Origin: Sphingomonas aerophila
Lineage (GTDB): Bacteria > Pseudomonadota > Alphaproteobacteria > Sphingomonadales > Sphingomonadaceae
DNA: 64,000 nt
Direction: 5' to 3'
NCBI RefSeq assembly: GCF_014199305.1
Contig: NZ_JACIJK010000001.1
Coordinates: forward strand, 248,001-312,000
Made by a program: the position numbers and the translations under genes. Within the stretch, counting starts at the first letter, position 1; each line of letters begins with the position of its first letter. This document shows positions 17,981-27,060 of this stretch, in pieces. The notes beneath the pieces are model-generated. The model had not been told where the DNA came from. It saw only the letters and a list, made by a program, of their open reading frames with translations, and did no database searches.

Positions 17981-19008
17981 AGCGCGGACGACCGATCCGG
18001 TTCCTCGGCGGCACGCTTGCCGGGTGGACAGCCCTGCGCATCATCATGCTGTGGCCCAGCATCGATGGCGTCCCCGCGCTGGTACGCGCGGTCGCGCCGC
18101 CACTGGCGGCCGCAACCCTGCCGCCCCGGGTGGTGATCCAAGTACCTCCCCCGATCAAGAACGCGCATAGGGCTGAGCGGACGCTGGCGTCTGGATCCGT
18201 CGCTGCGCCTCCACCCGGATCCGCGCTGGCACACGGGCCGGCACCGTTGAACCATGATGTTGCCCTGGCCCTCACCGCTCCGGTTGCGGCGGGAGAAACC
18301 GTTCCCGCGGGGCGGAACCAGGACAGGGCGGAATTGGGCACGATCCCGCCTCCGCTTCGCCCAACGCCACCCCCGTCCGGCACGACACGCCTGTCGGGCA
18401 GCGCCTGGCTATTGGCGCGCGGGGGTTCCGGCGGGACGCTGAGCGGCGGGCGCCTGGGTGGCTCACAGGCCGGCATACGGCTCACCTACGGGCTTGATAA
18501 GGAGCGCCGCATCGCCTTGGCAGCCCGGGCTGCGACGCCGCTTCAGGGCGCCGGAAGAGAGGCGGCGATCGGACTAGAATGGCGGCCCACGGCGCTCCCA
18601 GTACGGCTTGTGGCCGAGCAGCGCTTCAGCCTGGACGGCGGGCGCGGGGGCCCGACGCTGATGGCGCTCGGGGGGATCGGGCCACGCCCGATCGTCGCCG
18701 GGGCGACGCTGGAGGCCTATGCGCAGGCCGGTGCCGTTGCGCGTAACGTGGTGGAAGGGTTCGCAGATGGTGCCGCCCGCCTGGTCCGCCCCGTGGCGAC
18801 GCTCGGCCGCACGCAGGTCGATATCGGAGCGGGAAGTTGGGGCGCGGTTCAGCGCGGCACGGGACGCGTTGATGTCGGCCCGACCATGGGGATGCGTGTA
18901 CCGGTGGGTACGCGGGCTTTTCGCCTGACGCTCGACTGGCGAGAGCGGGTCGCCGGCAAGGCGAGCCCGGGCAGCGGCCCAGCCTTTTCACTCGGCACCG
19001 ACTTCTAG
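17977..19008 (+). CDS. NfrA C-terminal-like outer membrane protein
   Basis: A 343-residue exported-looking protein with a weakly hydrophobic N-terminus, a Pro/Ala-rich region to about residue 130, and a C-terminal half that resembles the C-terminal region of NfrA, the outer-membrane partner of NfrB. The region has LGGSQAGIRLTYGL, LEWRPTALPVRLVAEQR and a terminal Phe, as expected of beta-strand-rich outer membrane proteins. Its TPR-type N-terminal region, present in E. coli NfrA, is missing. The ATGA overlap with the glycosyltransferase supports a shared export role. Resemblance is from recall of the family, not an alignment. Confidence 0.65.
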   Translation: MKRGRPIRFLGGTLAGWTALRIIMLWPSIDGVPALVRAVAPPLAAATLPPRVVIQVPPPIKNAHRAERTLASGSVAAPPPGSALAHGPAPLNHDVALALTAPVAAGETVPAGRNQDRAELGTIPPPLRPTPPPSGTTRLSGSAWLLARGGSGGTLSGGRLGGSQAGIRLTYGLDKERRIALAARAATPLQGAGREAAIGLEWRPTALPVRLVAEQRFSLDGGRGGPTLMALGGIGPRPIVAGATLEAYAQAGAVARNVVEGFADGAARLVRPVATLGRTQVDIGAGSWGAVQRGTGRVDVGPTMGMRVPVGTRAFRLTLDWRERVAGKASPGSGPAFSLGTDF

Positions 19009-19036
19009 CACGGCATCGCGGTGCATGCCCTGCTAG
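19005..19036 (+). terminator. Hairpin overlapping the NfrA-like stop
   Basis: CTAGCA-C-GGCAT (19005-19016) pairs with ATGCC-C-TGCTAG (19025-19036) with one C-C mismatch and an 8-nt loop. The stop codon lies in the left arm. There is no T-tract. It probably separates this pair from the TauE/SafE operon. Confidence 0.45.
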
Positions 19037-19069
19037 CGGCCAAAGCAGCAGGCGGGTAAGCGGGTTGGC

Positions 19070-19984
19070 GTGGACCTGTACCTTCCCATTGCCAACCTGT
19101 CGGTCAATGCGCTGGTGATCGTGCTGCTGGGTGGCGGCGTGGGCCTGTTGTCTGGCATGTTGGGCGTGGGCGGTGGGTTCCTGACCACACCGCTGCTGAT
19201 CGTGTATGGAATACCGCCCACGGTCGCTGCGGCGTCCGCCGCCAGCCAGGTAACAGGGGCCAGCGTCTCGGGCGTTTTCGCACATTGGCGACGCGGCGGG
19301 GTCGACACCAAGATGGGCGGCGTCCTGGTAGCGGGTGGGATCGCGGGCTCGATCGCTGGCGCGCAAATCTTCCGCCTGCTCCAGGCAATCGGCCAGATCG
19401 ATCTGGTGATCGGTGTCGTGTACGTCGTCATGCTCGGGTGGATCGGTTGGATGATGGCCAGCGAATCCATCCGCGCGATTGCGGTGGCCCGCGGCCACCT
19501 GAAGCCGCGGCCCCGCAAGCGGCGGCACCATCCGCTGGTCGCGGCGCTGCCTTTGCGCACCCGCTTCTACAAATCGGGCCTGTACATCTCCCCCTTGGCG
19601 CCGCTGCTGCTGGGCTTCGGCGTGGGAATCCTGACCATTCTGTTGGGCGTAGGCGGCGGCTTCGTCCTGGTGCCGGCATGTGTTTACCTGCTGGGGATGG
19701 CAACGCAGACCGTGGTCGGTACAAGCTTGTTCCAGACGCTGTTCGTAACGGCCGTCGCGACCATGGTGCATGCCACCACGACCAAGGCAGTCGACATCGT
19801 GCTCGCCGCCTTGCTGCTGCTCGGGTCGGTCGCCGGGGCGCAGGTAGGCGCCCGGTTCGCGTCGCGGATAAAGCCTGAATATCTAAGGCTCGGCCTCGCG
19901 ATCGTGGTGCTGCTGATCGGGGCACGGGTGCTGCTGGGCCTGGTCTGGCGTCCGGAAGCGATCTTCACGGTCGAGCTCGCGTGA
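19070..19984 (+). CDS. TauE/SafE (TSUP) family permease
   Basis: An inner-membrane transporter of the sulfite/organosulfonate exporter family. The 304 residues contain two pseudo-repeats, each with the glycine-rich signature (SGMLGVGGGFLTTPLL at about 25-40; TILLGVGGGFVLVPA in the second half) and several hydrophobic helices. The gene starts with GTG and overlaps the next by GTGA. Conserved linkage to TIGR02186 is known in alphaproteobacteria, but the substrate is not. Confidence 0.92.
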   Translation: MDLYLPIANLSVNALVIVLLGGGVGLLSGMLGVGGGFLTTPLLIVYGIPPTVAAASAASQVTGASVSGVFAHWRRGGVDTKMGGVLVAGGIAGSIAGAQIFRLLQAIGQIDLVIGVVYVVMLGWIGWMMASESIRAIAVARGHLKPRPRKRRHHPLVAALPLRTRFYKSGLYISPLAPLLLGFGVGILTILLGVGGGFVLVPACVYLLGMATQTVVGTSLFQTLFVTAVATMVHATTTKAVDIVLAALLLLGSVAGAQVGARFASRIKPEYLRLGLAIVVLLIGARVLLGLVWRPEAIFTVELA

Positions 19985-20742
19985 TTCGGCCGGCGCTGCT
20001 CCTGCTCTTCGCGCCCCTGTTGCTGGGCCAGGCGAAGCCCGTGCTGGTGCCCGACGTGTCACAACGTGAGGTGCAGATCGCGTACTCATTCACGGGCGCG
20101 GAACTGCTGTTGTTTGGCGCTATCCTTTACCCCGGTGGCCGACCCCCGCCGGGTGAAGAACCGGCAGAGATCGTCGTGGTGGTGAAGGGTCCCACCCAGT
20201 CGATACTGGTACGTGAGAAGGAGAAGGTGGCCGGCATCTGGGTCAATGCCGAACGCCTCCGCTACCGCTCGGCGCCGTCCTTTTACGCGATTGCTTCATC
20301 CCGCCCGATCCGCACCCTGGTCGATGAGCGTAGTCGTGCGATCTACGAATTGGGCCTCGACAGCCTGCAACTCTCCCCCGCCAGCGCGGCGACTTCCGAC
20401 GTCGAGGAGCGGTTCGAGCGGGGGTTGGTTGAGCTTCGTGAGCGGTCGGGGTTGTACTACGAAGCGCCGGGCGCCGTAGAGGTAACCGGTGGCGTGCTGT
20501 ACCGCGCCCGCGTGACGGTGCCCGCACGCGTGCCCGTCGGCCGCTTCACTGCCGAAACCTTTCTGATTCGCCATGGTCGCGTGCTGGCCGCGGCGGTGCG
20601 CGACATCGACGTCCGCAAATCGGGGTTCGAGCGCTTTGTCGCGCGCGCGGCGGATCGCTCGGCCGTGCTGTACGGACTTACCGCCGTGGCATTGTCCGTG
20701 CTGTTCGGCTGGGTGGCGGGGGTGATCGCGCGCCGGATCTGA
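19981..20742 (+). CDS. TIGR02186 family membrane-anchored protein
   Basis: A 253-residue exported protein with an N-terminal signal (LLLLFAPLLLGQA), a large periplasmic domain containing SYSFTGAELLLFGAILYP-like family sequence near residues 36-55 (here starting IAYSFTG), and a single C-terminal membrane helix (AVLYGLTAVALSVLFGWVAG). The function is unknown; the coupling to the TSUP permease (GTGA overlap) suggests it is an accessory subunit of that transporter. Confidence 0.85.
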   Translation: MIRPALLLLFAPLLLGQAKPVLVPDVSQREVQIAYSFTGAELLLFGAILYPGGRPPPGEEPAEIVVVVKGPTQSILVREKEKVAGIWVNAERLRYRSAPSFYAIASSRPIRTLVDERSRAIYELGLDSLQLSPASAATSDVEERFERGLVELRERSGLYYEAPGAVEVTGGVLYRARVTVPARVPVGRFTAETFLIRHGRVLAAAVRDIDVRKSGFERFVARAADRSAVLYGLTAVALSVLFGWVAGVIARRI

Positions 20743-20819
20743 CGGCAGAAAGCGCGCGCCTACCGGAATTTAAGACTCGGCGACTAGGCACGATGCGTGT
20801 CTTGCCAACGAGTGACCTC

Positions 20820-22481
20820 ATGACCTTCATGCCCGGATCCGCTGCCTTCGAGAACGCGGTTCCCGCCGCCACGCCACTTTCGGGAGAGGAGGCGATCGGC
20901 TTTGTGCTCTCGGTTGCTGGCGCATCGAGCCAGGTGGTGCTGGATCCGGCTGCCCTGGAAGCGGCGATGGCGCATCCCGATCCCGTCGCGGCGAGCGCCG
21001 GCCAGGTCGGCAGCCAGATCAAGATGCGGGTTGGCGGGTCGTGGCTCGTCGCCAATGTCCGCAGCCTTGTTTATCAGGAAACCGGCGCCGGGCGGATCGT
21101 CGCCGAGATCGACTTTCTGGGCGAAGGCGATGAGGAGCGGCTGACGGGCAAGCTGTACAACTTCCGTCGCGGCGTGACTCGGTATCCGGTGCCCGGCTGC
21201 CACGTCGTACCGGTCACGACGGGTGACCTGCGCCAGGTTTATGCCGCCGACACAGTCCCCAGCGTTGGCGTCGGCACCGTTTATCCGACCAAGGACGTGC
21301 GTGCGTCGATGTTGATCGATGCCATGCTGGGCAAGCACTTCGCGCTGGTGGGGTCGACCGGTACCGGCAAATCAACCGGCGCCGCGCTGCTTCTCCATCG
21401 GATCTGCGAGCGTGCACCCTTGGGCCATATCGTGATGATCGATCCGCACGGCGAATATGGTGCGGCCTTCAAGACCAACGGCGCGCTGTACGACGTCAAC
21501 AACCTGCAAATGCCTTATTGGCTGATGAACTTCGAGGAACACTGCGAGGTGTTCCTGACCACCTCCGGGTCCGAGCGGCAGATCGATGGAGACATCCTGG
21601 CGAAGTGCCTGCTGATGGCGCGCGGCAAGAGCCGGCTTGGGCAGGAGATTCCGAAGCTGACGGTCGACGCGCCCATTCCGTACATGCTCAGCGATCTGAC
21701 CAACCTCATCCAGCTCGAGATGGGCAAGATGGACCGGGCAGGGGATACCGCGCCCTATCTGCGCCTGAAGACCAAGATCGAGGAGATCAAGGCTGACCCG
21801 CGCTACGGCTTCATGTTCTCCGGCATGCTGGTAGCGGATACGATGGCAAACTTCATCGGCCGGGTGTTCCGCATGCCGGGCGATGGCAAGCCCATCTCGA
21901 TCATCGACGTCTCGGGCGTGCCGTCGGATATCACTTCAGTAGTTGTTGCAGTGCTCAGCCGCATGGTGTTCGACTACGCGATCTGGTCGCGAAATGAGCC
22001 GCAACGGCCGATCCTGCTCGTTTGCGAGGAGGCACATCGCTACATTCCCGCGGACAACGGCGTTGCGAAGTCGTCGGTCGGTCGCATCCTGGCCCGGATC
22101 GCAAAGGAAGGGCGTAAGTACGGCGTCAGCCTGGGCCTGATCACGCAGCGGCCATCCGATCTGTCGGAAGGCGTGCTGTCACAGTGCGGCACGATCATCG
22201 CGATGCGCCTCAACAACGAGCGCGACCAGGCCTTTGTTCGTGCCGCGATGCCCGAGGGTGCCCGCGGGTTCCTCGAATCCATTCCGGCGCTGCGCAATCG
22301 CGAGTGCATCATCTGCGGGGAAGGCGTGTCCATCCCGATCCGAGTCGCGCTCGACACGCTGGAAGAGGCAAAGCGGCCGGCATCGGGAGATCCCGTCTTT
22401 TCGCAATTATGGCGCGAGGTCGGCGACGAGGAAGCGATCATCACCCGCACGATCAAGCGGTGGCGCGCGCAGGGTAAGTGA
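20820..22481 (+). CDS. HerA-like ATP-binding protein
   Basis: A HerA/FtsK-type ring ATPase (DUF87 helicase family). HerA translocates DNA with the NurA nuclease in archaea; bacterial relatives occur both with and without a partner nuclease. Walker A is GSTGTGKS (about 178-185), Walker B ILLVCEEAHRY (about 398-408), and a C-terminal arginine-finger region (SQCGTIIAMRLNNERD) is present, preceded by the N-terminal HAS-barrel. I chose the ATG at 20820; another ATG three codons on and a start nine codons earlier are also possible. No nuclease gene is adjacent. Confidence 0.88.
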   Translation: MTFMPGSAAFENAVPAATPLSGEEAIGFVLSVAGASSQVVLDPAALEAAMAHPDPVAASAGQVGSQIKMRVGGSWLVANVRSLVYQETGAGRIVAEIDFLGEGDEERLTGKLYNFRRGVTRYPVPGCHVVPVTTGDLRQVYAADTVPSVGVGTVYPTKDVRASMLIDAMLGKHFALVGSTGTGKSTGAALLLHRICERAPLGHIVMIDPHGEYGAAFKTNGALYDVNNLQMPYWLMNFEEHCEVFLTTSGSERQIDGDILAKCLLMARGKSRLGQEIPKLTVDAPIPYMLSDLTNLIQLEMGKMDRAGDTAPYLRLKTKIEEIKADPRYGFMFSGMLVADTMANFIGRVFRMPGDGKPISIIDVSGVPSDITSVVVAVLSRMVFDYAIWSRNEPQRPILLVCEEAHRYIPADNGVAKSSVGRILARIAKEGRKYGVSLGLITQRPSDLSEGVLSQCGTIIAMRLNNERDQAFVRAAMPEGARGFLESIPALRNRECIICGEGVSIPIRVALDTLEEAKRPASGDPVFSQLWREVGDEEAIITRTIKRWRAQGK

Positions 22482-22518
22482 CCCGCGGATGACCCGAGCG
22501 GGCCTGGTCGTCGCCCGA

Positions 22519-23214
22519 TCAGGCCCTGGATTCATCCAACGCATTGATGGCGGCGTGCACGCGCTGCTCGACTTCCGCGCGCGGAAGGCCGGTCGGGATT
22601 ACCTCCCCATACCGTATCGTGATGACGCCGGGCTTCTTCGCGCCCTTGCGCGGCCACACGACGCCGCTGTCGACCGCCACTGGGACGACGGGCATGCCGA
22701 GCATTCGGTACAGCCCCGCGAAGCCGGACTTGATGGGCGGCTGTTCGCCCGGCAGCACCCGGGTTCCTTCGGGAAAGATCAGCACCGACCGCCCAGCGTC
22801 GCGCGCTGCCGCACCCTCCCGGATCATGCTGCGCAGCGCAGCGGCTGACCCATCGCGGTCCACGACCAGCGCACCATAGCGCCGAGCCGCCCATCCCCAG
22901 AACGGAATGTTGGCCAGTTCCTGCTTCAGCGCCATGGCGGGACCGTCCAGCCGCGCCTGCAATTCCAGCGTCTCGAACATCGCCTGATGCTTGGAAGCGT
23001 ACAGGGCGGGCCCGGCGGGCCGCGAGCCTTCTACGCGCACCGTGATCCCCAGGATCGGTCGCGCAAGCCGACGCTGCAGGTTCGACCAGAAGGTAGCATG
23101 GCGGATCACCGCAGCGCGCCCGAACAGCGCGCTGATCGGAACCGACAGCACGATGGGCACGGAAAGCCCATAAAAGACGATGTAAAAGACGATCGTCCGT
23201 AACCAGTTCGTCAC
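22519..23214 (-). CDS. plsC: 1-acyl-sn-glycerol-3-phosphate acyltransferase
   Basis: Acylates lysophosphatidic acid to phosphatidic acid at the inner membrane. The 231-residue protein has an N-terminal hydrophobic segment, the catalytic block KHQAMFE (His76, with Glu81 where the textbook HX4D has Asp; this is usual in alphaproteobacterial members) and the substrate-binding FPEGTR (147-152). It starts with GTG, overlapping the upstream ydcF-like stop, and is the last gene of the ftsE operon. Confidence 0.92.
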   Translation of the reverse strand: MTNWLRTIVFYIVFYGLSVPIVLSVPISALFGRAAVIRHATFWSNLQRRLARPILGITVRVEGSRPAGPALYASKHQAMFETLELQARLDGPAMALKQELANIPFWGWAARRYGALVVDRDGSAAALRSMIREGAAARDAGRSVLIFPEGTRVLPGEQPPIKSGFAGLYRMLGMPVVPVAVDSGVVWPRKGAKKPGVITIRYGEVIPTGLPRAEVEQRVHAAINALDESRA

Positions 23215-23744
23215 CCGCCCATCCCCAGCCAGAGCGCGACCCGACGCAGGATCAGCTTGTTGTATTCGTTGACCAGCCCCGTCAGCCGCGGCGTGCTGGG
23301 GACGCCGTCACCCAACACCAGCACGTCGCTTCCCAGCGCGGCCGACAGCTCCATGCGCGCGCGCGCAACGTGCCAGTCGGACGTGACCAGGCGCACCGTG
23401 CGGTACCGGTGCTCGCGGACCCATTGCGCCGTCTCCTCGGCATTGCCGCGCGTGTCCACCGCCTGGGCGCCCAAGTCGACACAGCAGCGCAGCAAGGCAG
23501 GGCTGGCGCCATATTCTCGCTCCAGATCGACGGGTCGCACGCCCGGTGCAACGCCCGTGACCAGCATTCGCTTGCCCTGCCGGGCACGCAGCAGGTCCAG
23601 CCCGCGATTAATCCGTCCGGGCCCGCCCGTCGGGACTACAATCGCATCGGTGGTCGTACCCTCCAGCGGCGGTGCAAGGGCGAGCATGAACACACAAAAG
23701 CCAAGGCTCCAGGCAAGGGCCAGGAGCGCGATCAGCCGGGTCAT
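23211..23744 (-). CDS. YdcF family protein (DUF218)
   Basis: A 177-residue DUF218 protein with one N-terminal hydrophobic segment and the conserved TSDWHVARARME motif. Related proteins (SanA, ElyC) affect envelope integrity, but no enzyme activity is settled. The start at 23744 overlaps the ftsX stop (TGATG), so the much longer open frame upstream is rejected. Placement between ftsX and plsC fits an envelope role. Confidence 0.88.
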   Translation of the reverse strand: MTRLIALLALAWSLGFCVFMLALAPPLEGTTTDAIVVPTGGPGRINRGLDLLRARQGKRMLVTGVAPGVRPVDLEREYGASPALLRCCVDLGAQAVDTRGNAEETAQWVREHRYRTVRLVTSDWHVARARMELSAALGSDVLVLGDGVPSTPRLTGLVNEYNKLILRRVALWLGMGG

Positions 23745-24622
23745 CACAATGTGCGCCCCAAAGCCCGCAGCACCGCCAGCCGGGCGGCGAACGTTGCAAG
23801 CGCAACAAAGCACAAGGGCAGCAAGGCCAGCAGCACCCAGTCGCCTGTGCCCAGCCGCGTGCTGCCCAGCAGTTCGGATCCTAGCGCCGCCATTTGCGCC
23901 TGCAGCGCTGCGGTGACGCCCAGCGCCGCCGCACCGCCCACCACGCCTCCGAATGCTGCGTCGAGCGCGATCCTGCGCTGGAAAAGGCGGGCGATCTGCA
24001 CATCGGTTGCGCCGAGCATATGCATCACGTCGATCGTTGCCCGGTGGAATTGAAGGCCGGCACGCGCCGCCAGCACCACAACGGCTGCGGTTGCCGCCGC
24101 CATCAACAGTACCAGCCCGAGCGCGAGCAGAACCACCGTTCGCATGGCGCCATTCACCGGCGACATCCACGCTTGGTGCCGGTCCACCCGGGCGTCGGGC
24201 ACTGCTCCTGCGACAAGGGCAGCCACCCGGTCTGCAGCCGTGTCACCCGGATCGCGCAGCTGTATGTCGATCAGCGCGGGTACGGGCAGCGCCGCATCGC
24301 CGGCATCATCGCCGAGCCAGGGGCGCAACAGACGCGCAAGCTCCGCACGTGGCACCGTTGACACTGCCACCACGTCAGTGCTGGCGCGCAAAGCTGCCGT
24401 GATCCGGGTCGCGGCGGCGTCGCGGCTTGCAGGGTCGCCCTTCACGACCTGCACCGTCAATCGCCCGGCAAGATCGCGATCGAGCAGCCGCGCCGCCGCG
24501 GCAGTGCCCAGGCCCGTTGCTGCCGACAGCACGGTCAAGAAGAGCATGATGGCCATGACCCCCGTCATGGCGCCCATGCCGCCCGCCTCGTCCAGCACGC
24601 GCCGGTGCGTGCCCGCACTCAC
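23744..24622 (-). CDS. ftsX: Cell division protein FtsX
   Basis: Permease half of the FtsEX complex, which transmits ATP hydrolysis to periplasmic peptidoglycan hydrolase activation at the septum. The 292-residue protein has a cytoplasmic N-terminus, a first membrane helix (GVMAIMLFLTVLSAATGLG), a periplasmic loop and three more C-terminal helices. It starts with GTG overlapping the ftsE stop. Sequence conservation in FtsX is low, so identity rests partly on the ftsE linkage and topology. Confidence 0.9.
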   Translation of the reverse strand: MSAGTHRRVLDEAGGMGAMTGVMAIMLFLTVLSAATGLGTAAAARLLDRDLAGRLTVQVVKGDPASRDAAATRITAALRASTDVVAVSTVPRAELARLLRPWLGDDAGDAALPVPALIDIQLRDPGDTAADRVAALVAGAVPDARVDRHQAWMSPVNGAMRTVVLLALGLVLLMAAATAAVVVLAARAGLQFHRATIDVMHMLGATDVQIARLFQRRIALDAAFGGVVGGAAALGVTAALQAQMAALGSELLGSTRLGTGDWVLLALLPLCFVALATFAARLAVLRALGRTL

Positions 24623-25326
24623 GGCCGGGACCGGGGCGGTGGGTAGCGCAGCGCTCCCGTGGGATCGAGCAACCGCCCTTTGTCGAGCCGCATCATCTGC
24701 GCGTCCGGGATACGATTGAGCAATTGAAAGTCGTGGGTCGCGACAACAACAGTGGTGCCGAGCTTGTTCAAGGAATCGAACAGGTGAAGCAACCGTTCGG
24801 CCATGTCGGGATCGACGTTGCCGGTCGGCTCGTCCGCCACCAGCATCTCCGGCCGGCCAATCACCGCGCGTGCAATCGCGACCCGCTGTTGCTCTCCGCC
24901 CGACAAGGTTGCGGGACGCGCATTGGCCCGATCGGTCAGGCCCACCCAGGCCAGCATTTCACGCACCGGCTGCTCAACATCCTCCTCGGGCACCCCCGCC
25001 ACCCGCAACGGGAGCGCGACATTATCCCAGGTGGAAAGGTGCGGCACCAGGCGGAAATCCTGGAACACGACGCCGATCCGTCGGCGAAAGCCAGGCAACC
25101 GCGTGCGGGGAAGCAGCACCGTATCTTCCCCGAACAAACGAATGATGCCGCGGCTCGGCCGCTGAGCGAGATAAAGAAGGCGCAACAACGACGTCTTTCC
25201 CGCGCCGCTTGCCCCCGTCAGAAAATAGAACGAGCCCCGGCCCAGCTGGAAACTGACGTCGGACAGCGTTTCAGGGCCCGTGCCGTAGCGCAAGCCGACA
25301 TTTTCGAACTGGACGATACTCGCCAT
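24619..25326 (-). CDS. ftsE: Cell division ATP-binding protein FtsE
   Basis: ABC ATPase partner of FtsX. It has 235 residues with Walker A GASGAGKT (38-45), the signature [14 protein letters not shown], and Walker [13 protein letters not shown]. The start at 25326 gives [15 protein letters not shown], the normal N-terminus; 18 extra residues upstream are not needed. First gene of the four-gene operon ftsE-ftsX-ydcF-like-plsC, each joined to the next by a start/stop overlap of a few bases, and divergent from the zinc-ribbon gene. Confidence 0.95.
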   Translation of the reverse strand: MASIVQFENVGLRYGTGPETLSDVSFQLGRGSFYFLTGASGAGKTSLLRLLYLAQRPSRGIIRLFGEDTVLLPRTRLPGFRRRIGVVFQDFRLVPHLSTWDNVALPLRVAGVPEEDVEQPVREMLAWVGLTDRANARPATLSGGEQQRVAIARAVIGRPEMLVADEPTGNVDPDMAERLLHLFDSLNKLGTTVVVATHDFQLLNRIPDAQMMRLDKGRLLDPTGALRYPPPRSRP

Positions 25327-25463
25327 GATCAGTGCGCTGCCCCGTTTACAGCCTTGGCACGAACCCCCGACCCGCTTCAAGCTTGCCAGAGTCGCGAACG
25401 ACGTGCTTAATTTCAGCCAGCAGCGGCCGGTCGCCGCGGCCGGTTCTGTGGTGCCCAGCGTTC

Positions 25464-26252
25464 ATGATCCTCGAATGTCCCGAATGCAGCACCCGTTATC
25501 TGGTGCCAGACAGCGCAATTGGCGCCGAAGGGCGCACCGTGCGTTGCGCCAAGTGTCGCCACAGCTGGTACCAGGCGCCTTCCCTGCCGGAGGTAGCGGC
25601 GACCGACGCTGACCGTGTTCCCGCACCGGCTGTTGCGGCGCCGGCATCGGTGTCGATCGATGAATCGCCATTCGCGGCACCATCCTCGCCGCCAGCCCCC
25701 CCTCCTCCCCAGCCTGTGCCGGCGGCGCCGATTGTGCAGCCGTCGGCGCCCCGGGAAAGCATCGACGCCTTCGCTCATCGAGCGCCCTTTCGCGGCCGCC
25801 GATCACCCGCGCGACGCTGGACGATGATGGCGGTCGCGGCGGGCATATTGATGCTGCTGGCGGCGGGAGCGATCGTCTGGCTCGGCATGCCCGGGCTCGC
25901 CACCAGCATGGGCTTGCAGGCGGCCGAAACCCCGCTTCAGCTCAAGGACAATCCGATTGAGCGGCGCGAACTGGACAATGGGTCCGAATTGTTTGCGGTT
26001 AGCGGCCAGGTCACCAACCCATCCACCGATCGTCAGCGCGTGCCGGACATCACGGCGGACCTGCGGGACAGCCAGTGCCGCCTGGTGTTCAGCTGGAAGA
26101 TCGAACCGCACCAGCGTACGGTGGCACCGGGCGGATCTATCGAGTTTTATTCCGCTCGCCTGGATGTGCCGCCAAGCTCCAAGCTGCTGGAGCTGAGCTT
26201 CGCTGGCGAGGGTGTACGCTCGCAGCAGCAGAACAATTGCCGCAAGAGCTGA
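25464..26252 (+). CDS. MJ0042-type zinc-ribbon protein with DUF3426
   Basis: A 262-residue inner-membrane protein. The N-terminal zinc ribbon has two CxxC pairs (Cys5/Cys8 in CPECS, Cys28/Cys31 in CAKC). It is followed by a Pro-rich linker, one membrane helix (about 113-138) and a C-terminal DUF3426 domain (about 160-255) with [12 protein letters not shown]. The function is unknown. The opposite orientation to ftsE with 137 bp between the starts is a conserved alphaproteobacterial arrangement. Confidence 0.85.
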   Translation: MILECPECSTRYLVPDSAIGAEGRTVRCAKCRHSWYQAPSLPEVAATDADRVPAPAVAAPASVSIDESPFAAPSSPPAPPPPQPVPAAPIVQPSAPRESIDAFAHRAPFRGRRSPARRWTMMAVAAGILMLLAAGAIVWLGMPGLATSMGLQAAETPLQLKDNPIERRELDNGSELFAVSGQVTNPSTDRQRVPDITADLRDSQCRLVFSWKIEPHQRTVAPGGSIEFYSARLDVPPSSKLLELSFAGEGVRSQQQNNCRKS

Positions 26253-26342
26253 CGCGACATGAAAGGCGGGTTGCGGGGGGCGATCCGCTTTGCTAGTGGC
26301 ACGCGCCTACCGGCCGCCGGGCAACCAGCGGTATTGGCACGT

Positions 26343-26429
26343 GCGGTCGTGGCGGAACTGGTAGACGCGCAACGTTGAGGTCGTTGTGGCCGAAAGGCCG
26401 TGGAAGTTCGAGTCTTCTCGACCGCACCA
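26343..26429 (+). tRNA. tRNA-Leu(GAG)
   Basis: Cloverleaf with acceptor GCGGTCG/CGACCGC, anticodon stem CAACG/CGTTG around loop TTGAGGT (anticodon GAG), a long variable arm (TGGCCGAAAGGCC region) as expected for a class II tRNA, T-loop TTCGAGT, discriminator A and encoded CCA at 26427-26429. It reads CUC and CUU. The 183 bp downstream show no recognisable gene. Confidence 0.96.
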
Positions 26430-26612
26430 ATCTTCAGAGTAGATGTCCGATAAGGACCTACCCCTTGGCCGCCCGGTAGCCCGTGGCGTCGCGCGAGAGA
26501 GGCCGAGCGCTCCTGCGCTGCAAGCAACCTGACAGCAGGCATCGAAGCTGCTGCCCGCGTCGTGCCACGAAACGCAGCACTGTTCGCTCCCGCTCGCCCC
26601 TCTGAGCAGGAT

Positions 26613-27053
26613 TTACTCCGAAGCTCGAAGAACTTCCTCGACCTCTTCATGGCTGATGCCGAAAGCGCCCGCCAATCCGGAAATCGATGCGCCGCGCTTG
26701 GCAAGCTCGCGAATGCGGCTGGCGTCGACAACAGTCGTGTAGGACCGGGTGTCACGTTGCTCCCGAACGACGTCTTTTCGTCCAGAGGATCGATGCCGGC
26801 GCGCAGCAGCGGCATGCGGATCGCCTTGCGACGCCTGCTGCTCGCTTTCGCGGCGTTCGATACGAGCCCGTTCGCGCGCCGCTATATCAGCGTCCCGAGT
26901 GGCACCGCGAGCTTCTGATCGCTGCGCCATCGCCTCCGATCGTAGCTTGGCACGTTCATCGCGCGCACGCGCTCGCTCGCTTGCTCGATCCTCGAGGCTG
27001 GCATTGGACCGTACCCGCAGGCTGGACGACGAACCGCCCCAACTCTTGTCCAT
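26613..27053 (-). CDS. Hypothetical charged protein with C-terminal HTH-like motif
   Basis: A 146-residue protein whose first 85 residues are Arg/Glu/Ala-rich and probably helical or coiled-coil. The last 38 resemble a recombinase-type helix-turn-helix (RIRELAKRGASISGLAGAFG, then ISHEEVEEVL). It starts 7 bp after the Bcr/CflA stop on the same strand, so it may be co-transcribed, though no clear Shine-Dalgarno is visible. I do not recognise a family. A plus-strand frame in the same place lacks such a motif. Confidence 0.5.
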   Translation of the reverse strand: MDKSWGGSSSSLRVRSNASLEDRASERARARDERAKLRSEAMAQRSEARGATRDADIAARERARIERRESEQQASQGDPHAAAARRHRSSGRKDVVREQRDTRSYTTVVDASRIRELAKRGASISGLAGAFGISHEEVEEVLRASE

Positions 27054-27060
27054 CGTTCAG

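Noticed and set aside
23745..24170. N-terminal extension of the YdcF-like frame up to 24170
   Set aside because: It would lie inside ftsX on the same strand; the ATG at 23744 overlaps the ftsX stop and gives a normal family N-terminus.
26343..26613. tRNA-Leu as an integration site of a mobile element
   Set aside because: I found no integrase, no repeat of the tRNA 3' end downstream, and no phage or conjugation genes nearby.
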